Of a stretch of DNA of 64,000 nt, positions 29,263 through 38,085 are shown piece after piece (the first letter of the stretch is position 1; each line of letters begins with the position of its first letter). The position numbers and the translations under genes were made by a program. This DNA comes from Flavobacteriales bacterium UBA1494 (GTDB lineage Bacteria; Bacteroidota; Bacteroidia; Flavobacteriales_E; Vicingaceae), in contig CAJJAT010000011.1 of NCBI GenBank assembly GCA_905182175.1, positions 1 to 64,000 of the forward strand. The letters are read 5' to 3'. Under the pieces are notes generated by a model. That model did no database searches. It was not told the origin of the DNA and worked only from the letters and a program-made list of their open reading frames with translations.

Positions 29263-30333
29263 ATGGTTGAACATAAAAAAATATTAGTGGCGCCACTAAA
29301 TTGGGGCTTAGGTCACGCTACTCGGTGCGTGCCGGTTATTCGCGAATTATTAGCATTAAAAGCAGAAGTGGTCATCGGAGGTGATGGAATGGCATTAAGT
29401 TATTTACGAAAAGAATTTCCTCATTTAGAAAACATTCAAATTCCTGACTTAAAGATTCGATACCCCAAAAGTGGTGGTTTCTTCTTGCACTTTGCCCTGC
29501 GCTTACCTAGGCTATTTTCGCACGTAAAAAAGGAAAATAGACTGCTTAAAAAACTTGTTCGAGAACACAAAATTGATGGAATTATTTCAGACAACCGGTA
29601 TGGATTATTCCATAAATACAAACCCTCCGCTATAATTACACATCAACTGTACATTGAAACTCCTGCCTTTAAAAAAACGTTACATGCCCTTATGAAAAAG
29701 ATGAACAATCGTTTTTCAGCCACTTGGGTGCCGGATATGCGCGGTAAAAGCAACATTAGCGGCAGACTTTCCCATTCTAACAAACCTTTGCCTAAAGTGA
29801 AGTATATTGGAGTACTTTCTAGGTTTACAAAACAAAAAGAGCAAGCAATCACTCACAGAAAAGTTTTAGTGGTGCTTTCGGGGCCTGAACCATTTAGAAC
29901 AAATTTAGAAGAAATCCTTACCAAAGAACTACTCAAACTAAATTGCAAAGCAATGATTGTAAGAGGAGTAATTCAAGAAAAGCAACAAAAAAAGAACTTA
30001 TCGCCACAATTGAGAGTAGTGAACTACTTGCAAGCTGACGAATTACAACTAGAAACACAGCAATCAGAATTTGTAATTGCTCGTTCTGGTTATTCTACTA
30101 TTATGGATTTGCTAACCCTCAGCCAAAAAGCGATACTAATTCCAACCCCAGGCCAAACAGAACAGGAGTATTTATCGGAACACTTGTCGGGGAGCCCCCT
30201 TTTTGTTTTCTCAAAAGAAGACAATTTAGATGTGGAGAAGCAATTAAAGGAGCTTAGTGAAAAAGACAAGCTTAGCCCAAACGTTTATAGTTTTAATAAA
30301 GATATTATAAGCGATTTTCTAAATAGGTGCTAG
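29263..30333 (+). CDS. GT-B type glycosyltransferase (UGT/MurG-like)
   Basis: The N-terminal motif PLNWGLGHATRCVPVI resembles the GxGHxxP glycine-rich acceptor loop of MurG and related GT-B enzymes. The C-terminal half has FVIARSGYSTIMDLL and PTPGQTEQEYLSEHL, which match the donor-binding GxxT and PGxxEQ motifs of this superfamily. The likely role is transfer of a sugar nucleotide to a lipid or glycan at the cytoplasmic face; substrate unknown. Start: a TTG at 29248 is in frame, but ATG 29263 is chosen because it directly precedes the conserved core. TACATTTG at 29243-29250 is a candidate -7 box. Confidence 0.85.
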   Translation: MVEHKKILVAPLNWGLGHATRCVPVIRELLALKAEVVIGGDGMALSYLRKEFPHLENIQIPDLKIRYPKSGGFFLHFALRLPRLFSHVKKENRLLKKLVREHKIDGIISDNRYGLFHKYKPSAIITHQLYIETPAFKKTLHALMKKMNNRFSATWVPDMRGKSNISGRLSHSNKPLPKVKYIGVLSRFTKQKEQAITHRKVLVVLSGPEPFRTNLEEILTKELLKLNCKAMIVRGVIQEKQQKKNLSPQLRVVNYLQADELQLETQQSEFVIARSGYSTIMDLLTLSQKAILIPTPGQTEQEYLSEHLSGSPLFVFSKEDNLDVEKQLKELSEKDKLSPNVYSFNKDIISDFLNRC

Positions 30334-31469
30334 ACTAATTTTCTTCGCATTCTGTTGCCAATGTTAGTAAGAGCCTCATATGTAATTGTACCTTGTGCTT
30401 TGGCAAAATCAAATAAACTTTTCTCACCTCCAAAAACAATTGCAATAGTCCCGACCTCAATTTTATCCTGGCCTAAATCAATCATGCAAAGATCCATACA
30501 AATATTACCAACAGTTGGGTAAAGTTTACCATTCAATTCAAATTTCCAATTACCATTCCCCAAAACTCTAGGCACACCGTCAGCATATCCCAATGAAAGA
30601 ATTGCAATATTGCTATCTTTCTCAATAGTCCCACTTCGGTTGTAACTAATAAACTCATCTTTGAATACTCTTCTTGTAGCGACTACCTTGCTTGAAAAAC
30701 GGGTAACTTGAATTAAATCATTTTTCAAGTCGGCAGCTTCAGAAGCACCATATAGTCCAATTCCTAATCGAACCATGTCCATTTGATGATCTAAGTAATT
30801 GTTTATGCCATCGGTATTCAAAATATGGCAAAAGGCATCAATCTTTAGTCCATTTTTTAACCGGAAACTTAAATTTTTAAACAACTCAATTTGATCGAAA
30901 GTGAATTGTTCTGCAGCAGAATTCCCGGAGCTACTTAAATGACTCATAATTGAACTTACTCGAATCGCTTCTTGATTCATCAGGCGATCTACCAGTTCAG
31001 GTAAATCCACTTCATCGAAACCAAGCCGATTCATCCCTGTATTTAACTTTATGTGAATGGGATATTGACCGGCAAGTAAGCTCTCTTGAGAATGTAAATA
31101 AGTTAAAAGTGAATCTAAAACTTGAAACGAATGAATTACAGGTTCCAAACAGTGCTCAACCATTACATCCCAATATTGGGGACTGACGTTTTGCACCATT
31201 ACCGGCAGCTCAATCCCATCCGCTCTTAGCTCCATACCTTCAGCAAATGTTGCAACACCAAACATATCCGCCATCTTGTTTGCTTGAATTTTATTGCAGA
31301 TAACACTTGTATAATGTCCGTAAGCAGCAGCCTTTACCATAAGCATCACTTTAGTTGAAGGGCTTAATTTTTCTTTAAAATAATTGATATTGTGGGTTAT
31401 TGCACTCCAACTTACCTCCAGAGTATTGTCGCTGTATTGACTTAAAAAATACGCCTTATTGTTAGACAT
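30330..31469 (-). CDS. alr: Alanine racemase
   Basis: PLP-dependent enzyme that interconverts L- and D-alanine for peptidoglycan. The PLP lysine is K46 in [10 protein letters not shown], and the second base Tyr lies in the segment [19 protein letters not shown] and [12 protein letters not shown] are further family landmarks. Here it is a stand-alone enzyme, whereas many Bacteroidota carry a MurF-Alr fusion. The start ATG 31469 ([10 protein letters not shown]) is chosen; ATG 31523 would overlap tdk deeply. It overlaps the end of tdk by 8 nt, so the two are co-translated. It is convergent with the glycosyltransferase with a shared CTAG. Confidence 0.95.
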   Translation of the reverse strand: MSNNKAYFLSQYSDNTLEVSWSAITHNINYFKEKLSPSTKVMLMVKAAAYGHYTSVICNKIQANKMADMFGVATFAEGMELRADGIELPVMVQNVSPQYWDVMVEHCLEPVIHSFQVLDSLLTYLHSQESLLAGQYPIHIKLNTGMNRLGFDEVDLPELVDRLMNQEAIRVSSIMSHLSSSGNSAAEQFTFDQIELFKNLSFRLKNGLKIDAFCHILNTDGINNYLDHQMDMVRLGIGLYGASEAADLKNDLIQVTRFSSKVVATRRVFKDEFISYNRSGTIEKDSNIAILSLGYADGVPRVLGNGNWKFELNGKLYPTVGNICMDLCMIDLGQDKIEVGTIAIVFGGEKSLFDFAKAQGTITYEALTNIGNRMRRKLV

Positions 31470-32046
31470 TGCTTTCCTCCGCTTCTGAAAAACAACTTCT
31501 GCATAATGGTTGGTAGCTTTCAATTTCTCCGAGCATTACTAAATTATCATTCCTCATTGTTCTGTGGCTATGATTCGCAAGGTTTCCACACTTTACACAG
31601 ATGGCATGAACTTTGGTTACATACTCTGCTGTTGCTAAAAGCGCAGGAATAGGACCAAAAGGATTCCCTTTATAGTCCATATCTAAGCCTGCTACGATAA
31701 CTCTAATTCCTTGATTTGCTAACCGATTGCAAACTCCTACCAATTCCATATCAAAAAATTGAGCCTCATCAATTCCTATCACTTGTTCGTCGTTAATTAA
31801 AAGTGGAATATTCGCCGATGCTGGAACAGGAGTAGAATGTATTTGATTTGAATCATGGGAAACCACAGCTTCCAGGTCATAGCGAATATCGATCGTAGGT
31901 TTAAAAATCTCTACTTTCTGTTTGGCAATTTTTGCTCGCTTTAAACGACGAATCAACTCTTCAGTTTTACCGGAAAACATAGAACCACAGATTACCTCAA
32001 TCCAACCTTTGCGATTTTTAGAATTAATAGTATTTTCGAGAAACAT
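31462..32046 (-). CDS. tdk: Thymidine kinase (type II, TK1-like)
   Basis: Phosphorylates thymidine to dTMP for salvage. The P-loop is [10 protein letters not shown] (G21-T28), the lid/Asp motif is [11 protein letters not shown], and a structural zinc site is formed by CVKCGN and PLCRSCF. 194 residues is the normal length. It overlaps alr by 8 nt and is divergent from the acidic protein at 32118. Confidence 0.96.
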   Translation of the reverse strand: MFLENTINSKNRKGWIEVICGSMFSGKTEELIRRLKRAKIAKQKVEIFKPTIDIRYDLEAVVSHDSNQIHSTPVPASANIPLLINDEQVIGIDEAQFFDMELVGVCNRLANQGIRVIVAGLDMDYKGNPFGPIPALLATAEYVTKVHAICVKCGNLANHSHRTMRNDNLVMLGEIESYQPLCRSCFSEAEESNV

Positions 32047-32117
32047 AATTGCCTTCCTTCTTTTTTTGTAAATTGGAAAGCAAAGATATTATTTATAGAC
32101 CAAAAGAAGCACATAAA

Positions 32118-33038
32118 ATGACGATTGAAAATAAACGAGCCGAGATAACTAGATTACTTAATAACATTCAAAAACACTCAGATCACTTAGAAGAAATGGA
32201 ATCTATCCCAGTTTTAGAATTAGCGGCTATTTTATCTAAAATAAACAAGTTACATGAAGAAACTGCCGTTTTAAAATATTTGTGTGAAATGCAACAAGGA
32301 GATGAAGTGGAGCTTCACTCTAGCGAATTAGGAGTTATACCTGACACTAAAGTGAACATAGAAAAAGTCTCTACAAATGACAAAACTGAAGAAGAAACAT
32401 TAGAAGGAACTGCGCAATTAATGGCAAATGAAGCAGGCGAGGATAACGCAATCCAACAAATGCTAGAGGCAACACTGGAGGACGACCATAGCATCGAGCC
32501 GACTGACAATTTAGTAGAAAACGAGGAAACTGAAATAATAAAACCAATTGAGGAGGACAGTATTCAAGAAGAAGAAAAGACTGAGGAAAGTACTGAAGAG
32601 CCAAACAAAAAAAGCAGCGGAATAAATGACGCTATGCTCAACCAAATTTTGGCAGATGCGAGAGAGGAAGAAACTGAAGAAGGGCAAATTGAAAACTTGG
32701 TTGAGAAATTAGAATCCAATAACGACCTTTCGTCGAAACCAGATGTAAACGATGCACTCTTCGCAGAAGATTCTAGTATTAGCAATCATCTAAAAAAACA
32801 ACCCATAGCTGACTTAATGAGCGCTATTGGCTTAAATGAGCGCTACTTATACTCAAACGAATTATTCGATGGGGATATTGAAGAGTTTAGAACTACAATC
32901 AAAATACTAAATGAGTTTGATAACGGCGAAAAAGCGATGACATTTTTTAACAACGGATTAAGAGATACTTACGGATGGGAAGATGACAATATGCTGGCAA
33001 ATGCTCTTTTTAGCCTAGTAGAGCGCCGATATCTCTGA
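32118..33038 (+). CDS. Acidic hypothetical protein with conserved ends
   Basis: A 306-residue cytosolic protein. The N-terminal ~65 residues (TRLLNNIQKHSDHLEEMESI ...) form a helix-rich part, the middle (residues ~75-225) is very acidic, Glu/Thr/Ser rich and probably disordered. The C-terminal ~80 residues are ordered: DLMSAIGLNERYLYSNELFD followed by YGWEDDNMLANALFSLVERR. The C-terminal block recurs in Bacteroidota proteins of unknown function that I recall but cannot name. An in-frame TTG at 32049 is an unlikely start; ATG 32118 opens the conserved N-terminus. Confidence 0.75.
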   Translation: MTIENKRAEITRLLNNIQKHSDHLEEMESIPVLELAAILSKINKLHEETAVLKYLCEMQQGDEVELHSSELGVIPDTKVNIEKVSTNDKTEEETLEGTAQLMANEAGEDNAIQQMLEATLEDDHSIEPTDNLVENEETEIIKPIEEDSIQEEEKTEESTEEPNKKSSGINDAMLNQILADAREEETEEGQIENLVEKLESNNDLSSKPDVNDALFAEDSSISNHLKKQPIADLMSAIGLNERYLYSNELFDGDIEEFRTTIKILNEFDNGEKAMTFFNNGLRDTYGWEDDNMLANALFSLVERRYL

Positions 33039-33132
33039 GGTTTGCCTTCTAAATTAGCTTTAAGCCGATTATCCTTTCCTTTTTTCATGAAGGTACATTA
33101 GTGCTACATTTACTGCCAAATCACCACCACCC

Positions 33133-34581
33133 ATGAGTAAAAAGATATCTAGTTGTAAATCATATGTACTAAGTTTAACGCTTTTTTTTGGCTTGTTAGC
33201 CGGTATATCAGCTCAAAGCAAGGTCTGGACTTTAGAAGAGTGTATCGGCTACGCTTTAGAAAATAATCTACAAATACAGCAGAACGAATTATCTCAAAAA
33301 CTTGCAGATTATGATTTAAAACAAGCGAAGTACAATATTTTACCAGACTTAAACGGCTTTGCTACACATGCCTACAATTTTGGACAAACCATTGATCCTT
33401 TCACCAATCAGTTTGCTAATACTCAGGTGCGGTCCAACTCCTTTTCCCTCTCTTCAACATTTACAATTTTCAATGGCTTTAGAAATGTAAATACAGTTAA
33501 ACAAAATCAAGCGCAGCAAAAATCTGCTCAATTTGATTTAGAGAAAATGAAGAATGACATTTCTCTAAACATTGCAAATTCTTTTTTAGGGATTCTTTTT
33601 AATCAAGAATTATTAAACAACGCACAAGCTCAGTTAAGAGTTACACAGCAACAAATCGACAGAATTGTAAAGCAAGTAGAAGCCGGAGCGCTGCCTCAAG
33701 GTGCGCTGAAAGATATAGACGCACAATTCGCATCGGAGGAATTGAACGTTGTTAATGCCAAAAACCAATTGACACTTTCTAAATTGAACTTAGAACAAAT
33801 TCTTAGGCTAGAAAGCTCAGATGAGTTTGAAATTTTAAGTCCTGACTTGAGCAATTTCAATGGCGTAAAAGAATTGATTAGTCCAGGTGCGTTGTACCTT
33901 TCTGCTCTAGAAACCATGCCAGAGATAAAAAGTGCTGAGTATAATTTATTTGCTTCCACAAAAGGAACACAAATTGCCAGAAGCAGTTACATGCCTACCC
34001 TTTCTGTTTCCGGATCTATGGGAACGGGTTTTTCCGGAGCAAATAGAGAGGTTACCGGATTTGAAAATCCAACAATTATTGAAACAGGCGATTTTACTTC
34101 AGGAGGCGAAAGAGTACTGAGCTCATCCGCAACTCCTGTTTTTAAGGATAAATCATTCACGGATCAGTTTTCTGACAATGAAAACAAGTCCATACGGTTT
34201 TCTCTAGCCATCCCTATCTTCAACAAATTTAGTGCGAGAATTGGAGTTAAACGGGCTAAAATACAAGAACAATTAGCGGATTTAAATTACGAAACAACAA
34301 AATTAGCGCTTCGCCAAAACATAGAGTCGGCGCACAACGACGCTGTTGCTGCATTAAAGCGTTTTAAAGCAGCAGAGAAATCAGTTAGTGCTTTGGAGAC
34401 ATCTTTTGCCTACACCCAAGAACGATACAACGTTGGAATCATTAATTCCTTCGATTTTAATAACGAAAAAAATAGACTAATTAATTCTCAATCAGAGCTA
34501 TTACAAGCAAAGTATAATTATATTTTTAGTACTAAAGTGTTGGACTTTTACCAAGGCGGTGGTATCTCATTATCGAAATAA
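33133..34581 (+). CDS. TolC family outer-membrane efflux protein
   Basis: A 482-residue TolC homologue: signal peptide, then two repeats of the outer membrane efflux (OEP) fold. WTLEECIGYALENNLQIQQ is the conserved start; AYNFGQTIDPFTNQFAN and LSLSSTFTIFNGF-like strands belong to the barrel, and the second repeat begins near ISFTKSA-like GVKRAKIQEQLADLNYETTK. It forms the outer-membrane channel of a tripartite pump. The adaptor follows 8 nt downstream; the inner-membrane pump is not in this operon. Confidence 0.93.
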   Translation: MSKKISSCKSYVLSLTLFFGLLAGISAQSKVWTLEECIGYALENNLQIQQNELSQKLADYDLKQAKYNILPDLNGFATHAYNFGQTIDPFTNQFANTQVRSNSFSLSSTFTIFNGFRNVNTVKQNQAQQKSAQFDLEKMKNDISLNIANSFLGILFNQELLNNAQAQLRVTQQQIDRIVKQVEAGALPQGALKDIDAQFASEELNVVNAKNQLTLSKLNLEQILRLESSDEFEILSPDLSNFNGVKELISPGALYLSALETMPEIKSAEYNLFASTKGTQIARSSYMPTLSVSGSMGTGFSGANREVTGFENPTIIETGDFTSGGERVLSSSATPVFKDKSFTDQFSDNENKSIRFSLAIPIFNKFSARIGVKRAKIQEQLADLNYETTKLALRQNIESAHNDAVAALKRFKAAEKSVSALETSFAYTQERYNVGIINSFDFNNEKNRLINSQSELLQAKYNYIFSTKVLDFYQGGGISLSK

Positions 34582-34589
34582 GTCAAAAA

Positions 34590-35909
34590 ATGAAATCAAA
34601 AAAGTGGATAATTATCCTAAGTGTAGTTGTTATTATATTGGTAATTGCCGGAATATACAAGAGTAAATCTGGAGGACAAAGCAAAAAAGTTGCCATCGAA
34701 AAAGCGGAACTGAGAACGATTATTGAAACCGTAGCAGCCAGTGGAAAAATTCAACCCGAAACGGAAGTAATTATAAGTTCTGATGTTTCAGGAGAAATTA
34801 TAGAGATGCCTGTAAAAGAAGGAGACAGAGTTCAAGCCGGAGACTTGTTACTTAAAATAAATCCTGACTTGGTTGAGTCTGCATTAAGTAGAGCTGAGGC
34901 AGCTTTAAACACGACAAAAGCTAATTTAGCAGGTGTTAGGGCACGCTTGACTCAATCACAATCACAGTATCAAAACGCAAAAGCCTCGTTTGATAGAAGT
35001 GAAAAACTATTTAACAGTAAAGTGATTTCTCAAGCAGAGTTTGACCAAGCAAAAGCAAACTTTGAAGTAGCGAGAGCCGACGTGCAAGCTGCAAAGGAAA
35101 GTATTCAGGCAGGAATATTTAATGTAAGAAGTTCAGAGGCAACCTTAAAAGAGGCGAAAGAAAACTTAGGTAGGACCTCAATTTATTCGCCTATGAATGG
35201 AGTAATCACAGCACTAAACAAAGAAAAAGGCGAAAGAGTTGTAGGAACAGCTCAAATGGCCGGTACTGAAATTATGACCGTAGCAAATTTAAATGTTATG
35301 GAGGTTGCTGTTGAAGTAAATGAAAATGACATTGTTCGAGTTTCCATTAACGATACTGCTGAAATTGAAGTTGACGCATATCTTAATAAAAATTTCAAAG
35401 GCATTGTTACCGAAATTGCAAATTCTGCAAATACATCAGGAATGAGCGCGGACCAAGTGACTAATTTTGACGTAAAAATTAGAATGCTACAATCTTCTTA
35501 CCAAGATTTATTGAACAAAAGAGCAGATAGTTCTTCACCATTTCGCCCGGGAATGTCAGCAACGGTTGACATTCGAACGACACAAGTTTCAAATGTAATT
35601 ACCATACCAATTCAAGCAGTTACTACAAGAAAAGACACTTCCATAACTGAGGATTCTAAAGTATCGGCTGACATGGATGGGGAAGACGAAAAAATTGAGG
35701 TAGTTTTTGTTATAGTTGGGGAGAAAGTCGAAATGGTTGAGGTTGAAACTGGAATTCAAAACACCATGTATATTGAATTAAAATCTGGTTTAACTGAAGG
35801 AGATGAAGTGGTGACGGCACCCTACAATTTGGTTTCAAAGATTTTAAAAGATGGCCAAAACGTAACAGTAGTTGACAAGAAAGACCTCTATACTTCTAAG
35901 GAAAAGTAA
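34590..35909 (+). CDS. HlyD/MacA-type periplasmic adaptor (membrane fusion protein)
   Basis: One N-terminal membrane helix (IIILSVVVIILVIAGIY) anchors a periplasmic adaptor. The lipoyl half (SGEIIEMPVKEGDRVQAGDL), a long alpha-helical hairpin (~residues 95-190) and the second lipoyl half (LGRTSIYSPMNGVITAL) come in the classical order. It pairs with the TolC protein upstream (8-nt spacing). No MacB-type permease follows; instead tsaB starts 2 nt after the stop. A LolD-type ATPase at 3798 is a possible but unproven partner. Confidence 0.92.
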   Translation: MKSKKWIIILSVVVIILVIAGIYKSKSGGQSKKVAIEKAELRTIIETVAASGKIQPETEVIISSDVSGEIIEMPVKEGDRVQAGDLLLKINPDLVESALSRAEAALNTTKANLAGVRARLTQSQSQYQNAKASFDRSEKLFNSKVISQAEFDQAKANFEVARADVQAAKESIQAGIFNVRSSEATLKEAKENLGRTSIYSPMNGVITALNKEKGERVVGTAQMAGTEIMTVANLNVMEVAVEVNENDIVRVSINDTAEIEVDAYLNKNFKGIVTEIANSANTSGMSADQVTNFDVKIRMLQSSYQDLLNKRADSSSPFRPGMSATVDIRTTQVSNVITIPIQAVTTRKDTSITEDSKVSADMDGEDEKIEVVFVIVGEKVEMVEVETGIQNTMYIELKSGLTEGDEVVTAPYNLVSKILKDGQNVTVVDKKDLYTSKEK

Positions 35910-35911
35910 TA

Positions 35912-36598
35912 ATGGCATATTTATTAGCAATTGAAACTGCTACAAAGGTTTGTTCTGCAGCACTTTTTAAAGACGACAAGTTACTTGCTATAAAAGAGGT
36001 GGAAGGAGATTTCTCTCATGCTGAAAACCTAGCTGTTTTCACGGACCTACTATTAAAAGAAGGCGAAGTTGCGAGTACTGAATTATCTGGCGTTATCGTT
36101 AGTAAAGGACCAGGATCCTATACAGGTCTGCGGATAGGAATTTCTTTCGCAAAAGGATTATGCTATGCATTAAAGATTCCCTTAATAAGCATAGATACCT
36201 TACATGCGCTAGCTTTAGGTTTCACTGACGCCAAGAAAGATTCATTTGACTTGATTTGCCCAATGATTGACGCTAGAAGGATGGAAGTTTATGCCTCAAT
36301 CTTCAACAATTCATTAGAAGTAATAAAACCAATTTCCGCAGACGTTATATATTCTGGAAGCTATTCAGAGATAATTAAAGACCAATCAATTGTTTTTATT
36401 GGAGACGGTGCTATAAAATGTAAGACGTTGCTAACGGCGAAAAGAAGAACTTTTATAACAGATTTTTTACCATCAGCCGCCTACTTAGGCAAAGAAGGGT
36501 TTAGAAAATTTAAAAAAGCTGATAATGAGAATGTAGCTTATTTTGAACCCTACTATTTGAAGGAATTTATTGCGCTAAAAGGAAAGAAATTAGTTTAA
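35912..36598 (+). CDS. tsaB: TsaB, tRNA t6A37 biosynthesis complex subunit
   Basis: Non-catalytic partner that dimerises with TsaD in the complex making N6-threonylcarbamoyladenosine at position 37 of ANN-decoding tRNAs. The ASKHA-like start LAIETATKVCSAAL, VSKGPGSYTGLRIGISFAKG and CPMIDARRMEVYASIF are the TsaB hallmarks. 228 residues is normal. The gene is essential in most bacteria. It lies 2 nt downstream of the adaptor gene and is probably read from the same transcript. Confidence 0.95.
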   Translation: MAYLLAIETATKVCSAALFKDDKLLAIKEVEGDFSHAENLAVFTDLLLKEGEVASTELSGVIVSKGPGSYTGLRIGISFAKGLCYALKIPLISIDTLHALALGFTDAKKDSFDLICPMIDARRMEVYASIFNNSLEVIKPISADVIYSGSYSEIIKDQSIVFIGDGAIKCKTLLTAKRRTFITDFLPSAAYLGKEGFRKFKKADNENVAYFEPYYLKEFIALKGKKLV

Positions 36599-36673
36599 AA
36601 CAGACTACCATAACACGCAACTATCTTATATGTGGTATATTATACTATTCGAATTTTGTCTAAATTTACGATT

Positions 36674-37255
36674 ATGAGACCTTTAATACTTACTACTTTA
36701 TTGCTTTTTCAATATTCTTTGCGTGCTCAAACTAATTTGGCTGTTGATCCAGACCGTATTTTTTGGTCAGACACAACTGAAATAAAATGGTCTGACTTTC
36801 AGGCAACAAATGATTCGGCAAAGAGCTTATCTGCCATTTCAAAAATTGAATTACCATACTCCACCTCCTCAGATAGAGAAGTTGATATGACTTTCACCAT
36901 TCAAACCTGTTTAGTAAAAAGTGAATCTTGGTTTAAAAAGGGGAAACAAAATAACATTCTATTGTTACACGAGCAACTTCATTTCGACATCGCAGAACTA
37001 CACAGAAGGTTGATTGTAAAGTCGATAGTTGAAGGAAGTTTCAACGCTGATACCTATGAAAAAGAGGTAGACCAAATAATTATTGCTATTTGGGAGAACT
37101 CTTACCGCAAAATGCAGGATAAATATGATCTAGAAACCAACTATGCGCGAATTTTTAAACCTCAGATTTATTGGAATAAGAAAGTAGCAGATCAGCTTGA
37201 GTCAATGAAGGAGTTCCAAGCACTCACTGTCACAGTCATTTTTCAGTCTAAATAA
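36674..37255 (+). CDS. DUF922 secreted protease-like protein
   Basis: A secreted protein with a signal peptide (MRPLILTTLLLFQYSLRAQ). DUF922 family blocks are present: IFWSDTTEIKWSDFQA near the N-terminus and HEQLHFDIAELHRR, which carries a metalloprotease-like H99-E-x-x-H103 plus E108 and H110. The family is annotated as predicted secreted Zn-dependent protease, but activity is not established. I chose ATG 36674 because it opens the signal peptide; the ATG at 36632 adds 14 residues. The last 13 nt overlap the convergent gene at 37243. Confidence 0.85.
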   Translation: MRPLILTTLLLFQYSLRAQTNLAVDPDRIFWSDTTEIKWSDFQATNDSAKSLSAISKIELPYSTSSDREVDMTFTIQTCLVKSESWFKKGKQNNILLLHEQLHFDIAELHRRLIVKSIVEGSFNADTYEKEVDQIIIAIWENSYRKMQDKYDLETNYARIFKPQIYWNKKVADQLESMKEFQALTVTVIFQSK

Positions 37256-38085
37256 AAACGGTATTCTATTTTGTACACACGTACTGACTTATTTACTACG
37301 TCTCTCTTGACGAGAGCCTTCAACAGGTTTTGATCGTTATACAAGAGTCCATATTTGAAAATTAAGCTGTCATTTTCCTTTACAGTAATAAAGTCTAAAT
37401 AACCTTCTTTATACGTAAACTCCCAATCGGTCTTTTTTTGCTTACCAATTGTATTCCAAATATATCGATCAACTATTTGAGTAGCTCGATAATCAAAAAC
37501 CTCTTCAATAAAACTTAAAGACCTCGCATAACTTGTTCTTTTATAAACTACTTTTCCAAATAAATTTTGAGTTACCCATTCGTTTTTCATAGGCCTTCCA
37601 ATTGAATTAAAATACGTTAGCTTCTTCTTACGTCCTGTTTGAATCACTTTTGTACTGTGGATATAATTTGTATCCTTCGTCTTGTTATCCAACTTGGTCT
37701 CCTGGTAACAGGAATCATTTAACCAATTGTAACCATACGAAAAACTGAAGGGTCCTTGATTTTCTGTCCTTTTATACACCTTATTCCCACTATATTCAAA
37801 CTTAAAACTGGCGGTATCAGTACGATTACTTAACGCAACATAATACTCACTCCTTGTTAGTTTCCCTTCCTTTGAAAAAGAGTATTCAGCAAGTTTTACT
37901 TCCGAACTAAAAATAGCTTCGTCCTTTTTATTACTTGTAAAAACAGAAATAGTTCTAACTTGATTTTCTTTAATGACTGAACTTTCAAAAAAATCATGTA
38001 AAGTAAACCACTCCTTACTAGGGTCAAATTGACCATAGCTTTGAAAGGGGAAGAATGAGACTAAGAGGAGAAAGACTAACTTCAT
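37243..38085 (-). CDS. Hypothetical secreted protein
   Basis: A 280-residue protein with a signal peptide ([18 protein letters not shown]). The rest is a series of short beta-strands with Tyr/Lys-rich repeats ([35 protein letters not shown]), reminiscent of YD-like or MORN-like antiparallel strands, but I recognise no family. Its start overlaps the stop of the DUF255 gene by 4 nt (ATGA type), so the two are translated as one operon. Confidence 0.75.
   Translation of the reverse strand: MKLVFLLLVSFFPFQSYGQFDPSKEWFTLHDFFESSVIKENQVRTISVFTSNKKDEAIFSSEVKLAEYSFSKEGKLTRSEYYVALSNRTDTASFKFEYSGNKVYKRTENQGPFSFSYGYNWLNDSCYQETKLDNKTKDTNYIHSTKVIQTGRKKKLTYFNSIGRPMKNEWVTQNLFGKVVYKRTSYARSLSFIEEVFDYRATQIVDRYIWNTIGKQKKTDWEFTYKEGYLDFITVKENDSLIFKYGLLYNDQNLLKALVKRDVVNKSVRVYKIEYRFYLD

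Noticed and set aside
37243-37255. 13-nt overlap of convergent genes as evidence for a misannotated end
   Set aside because: Both frames carry plausible protein ends; small 3' overlaps are common in this window.
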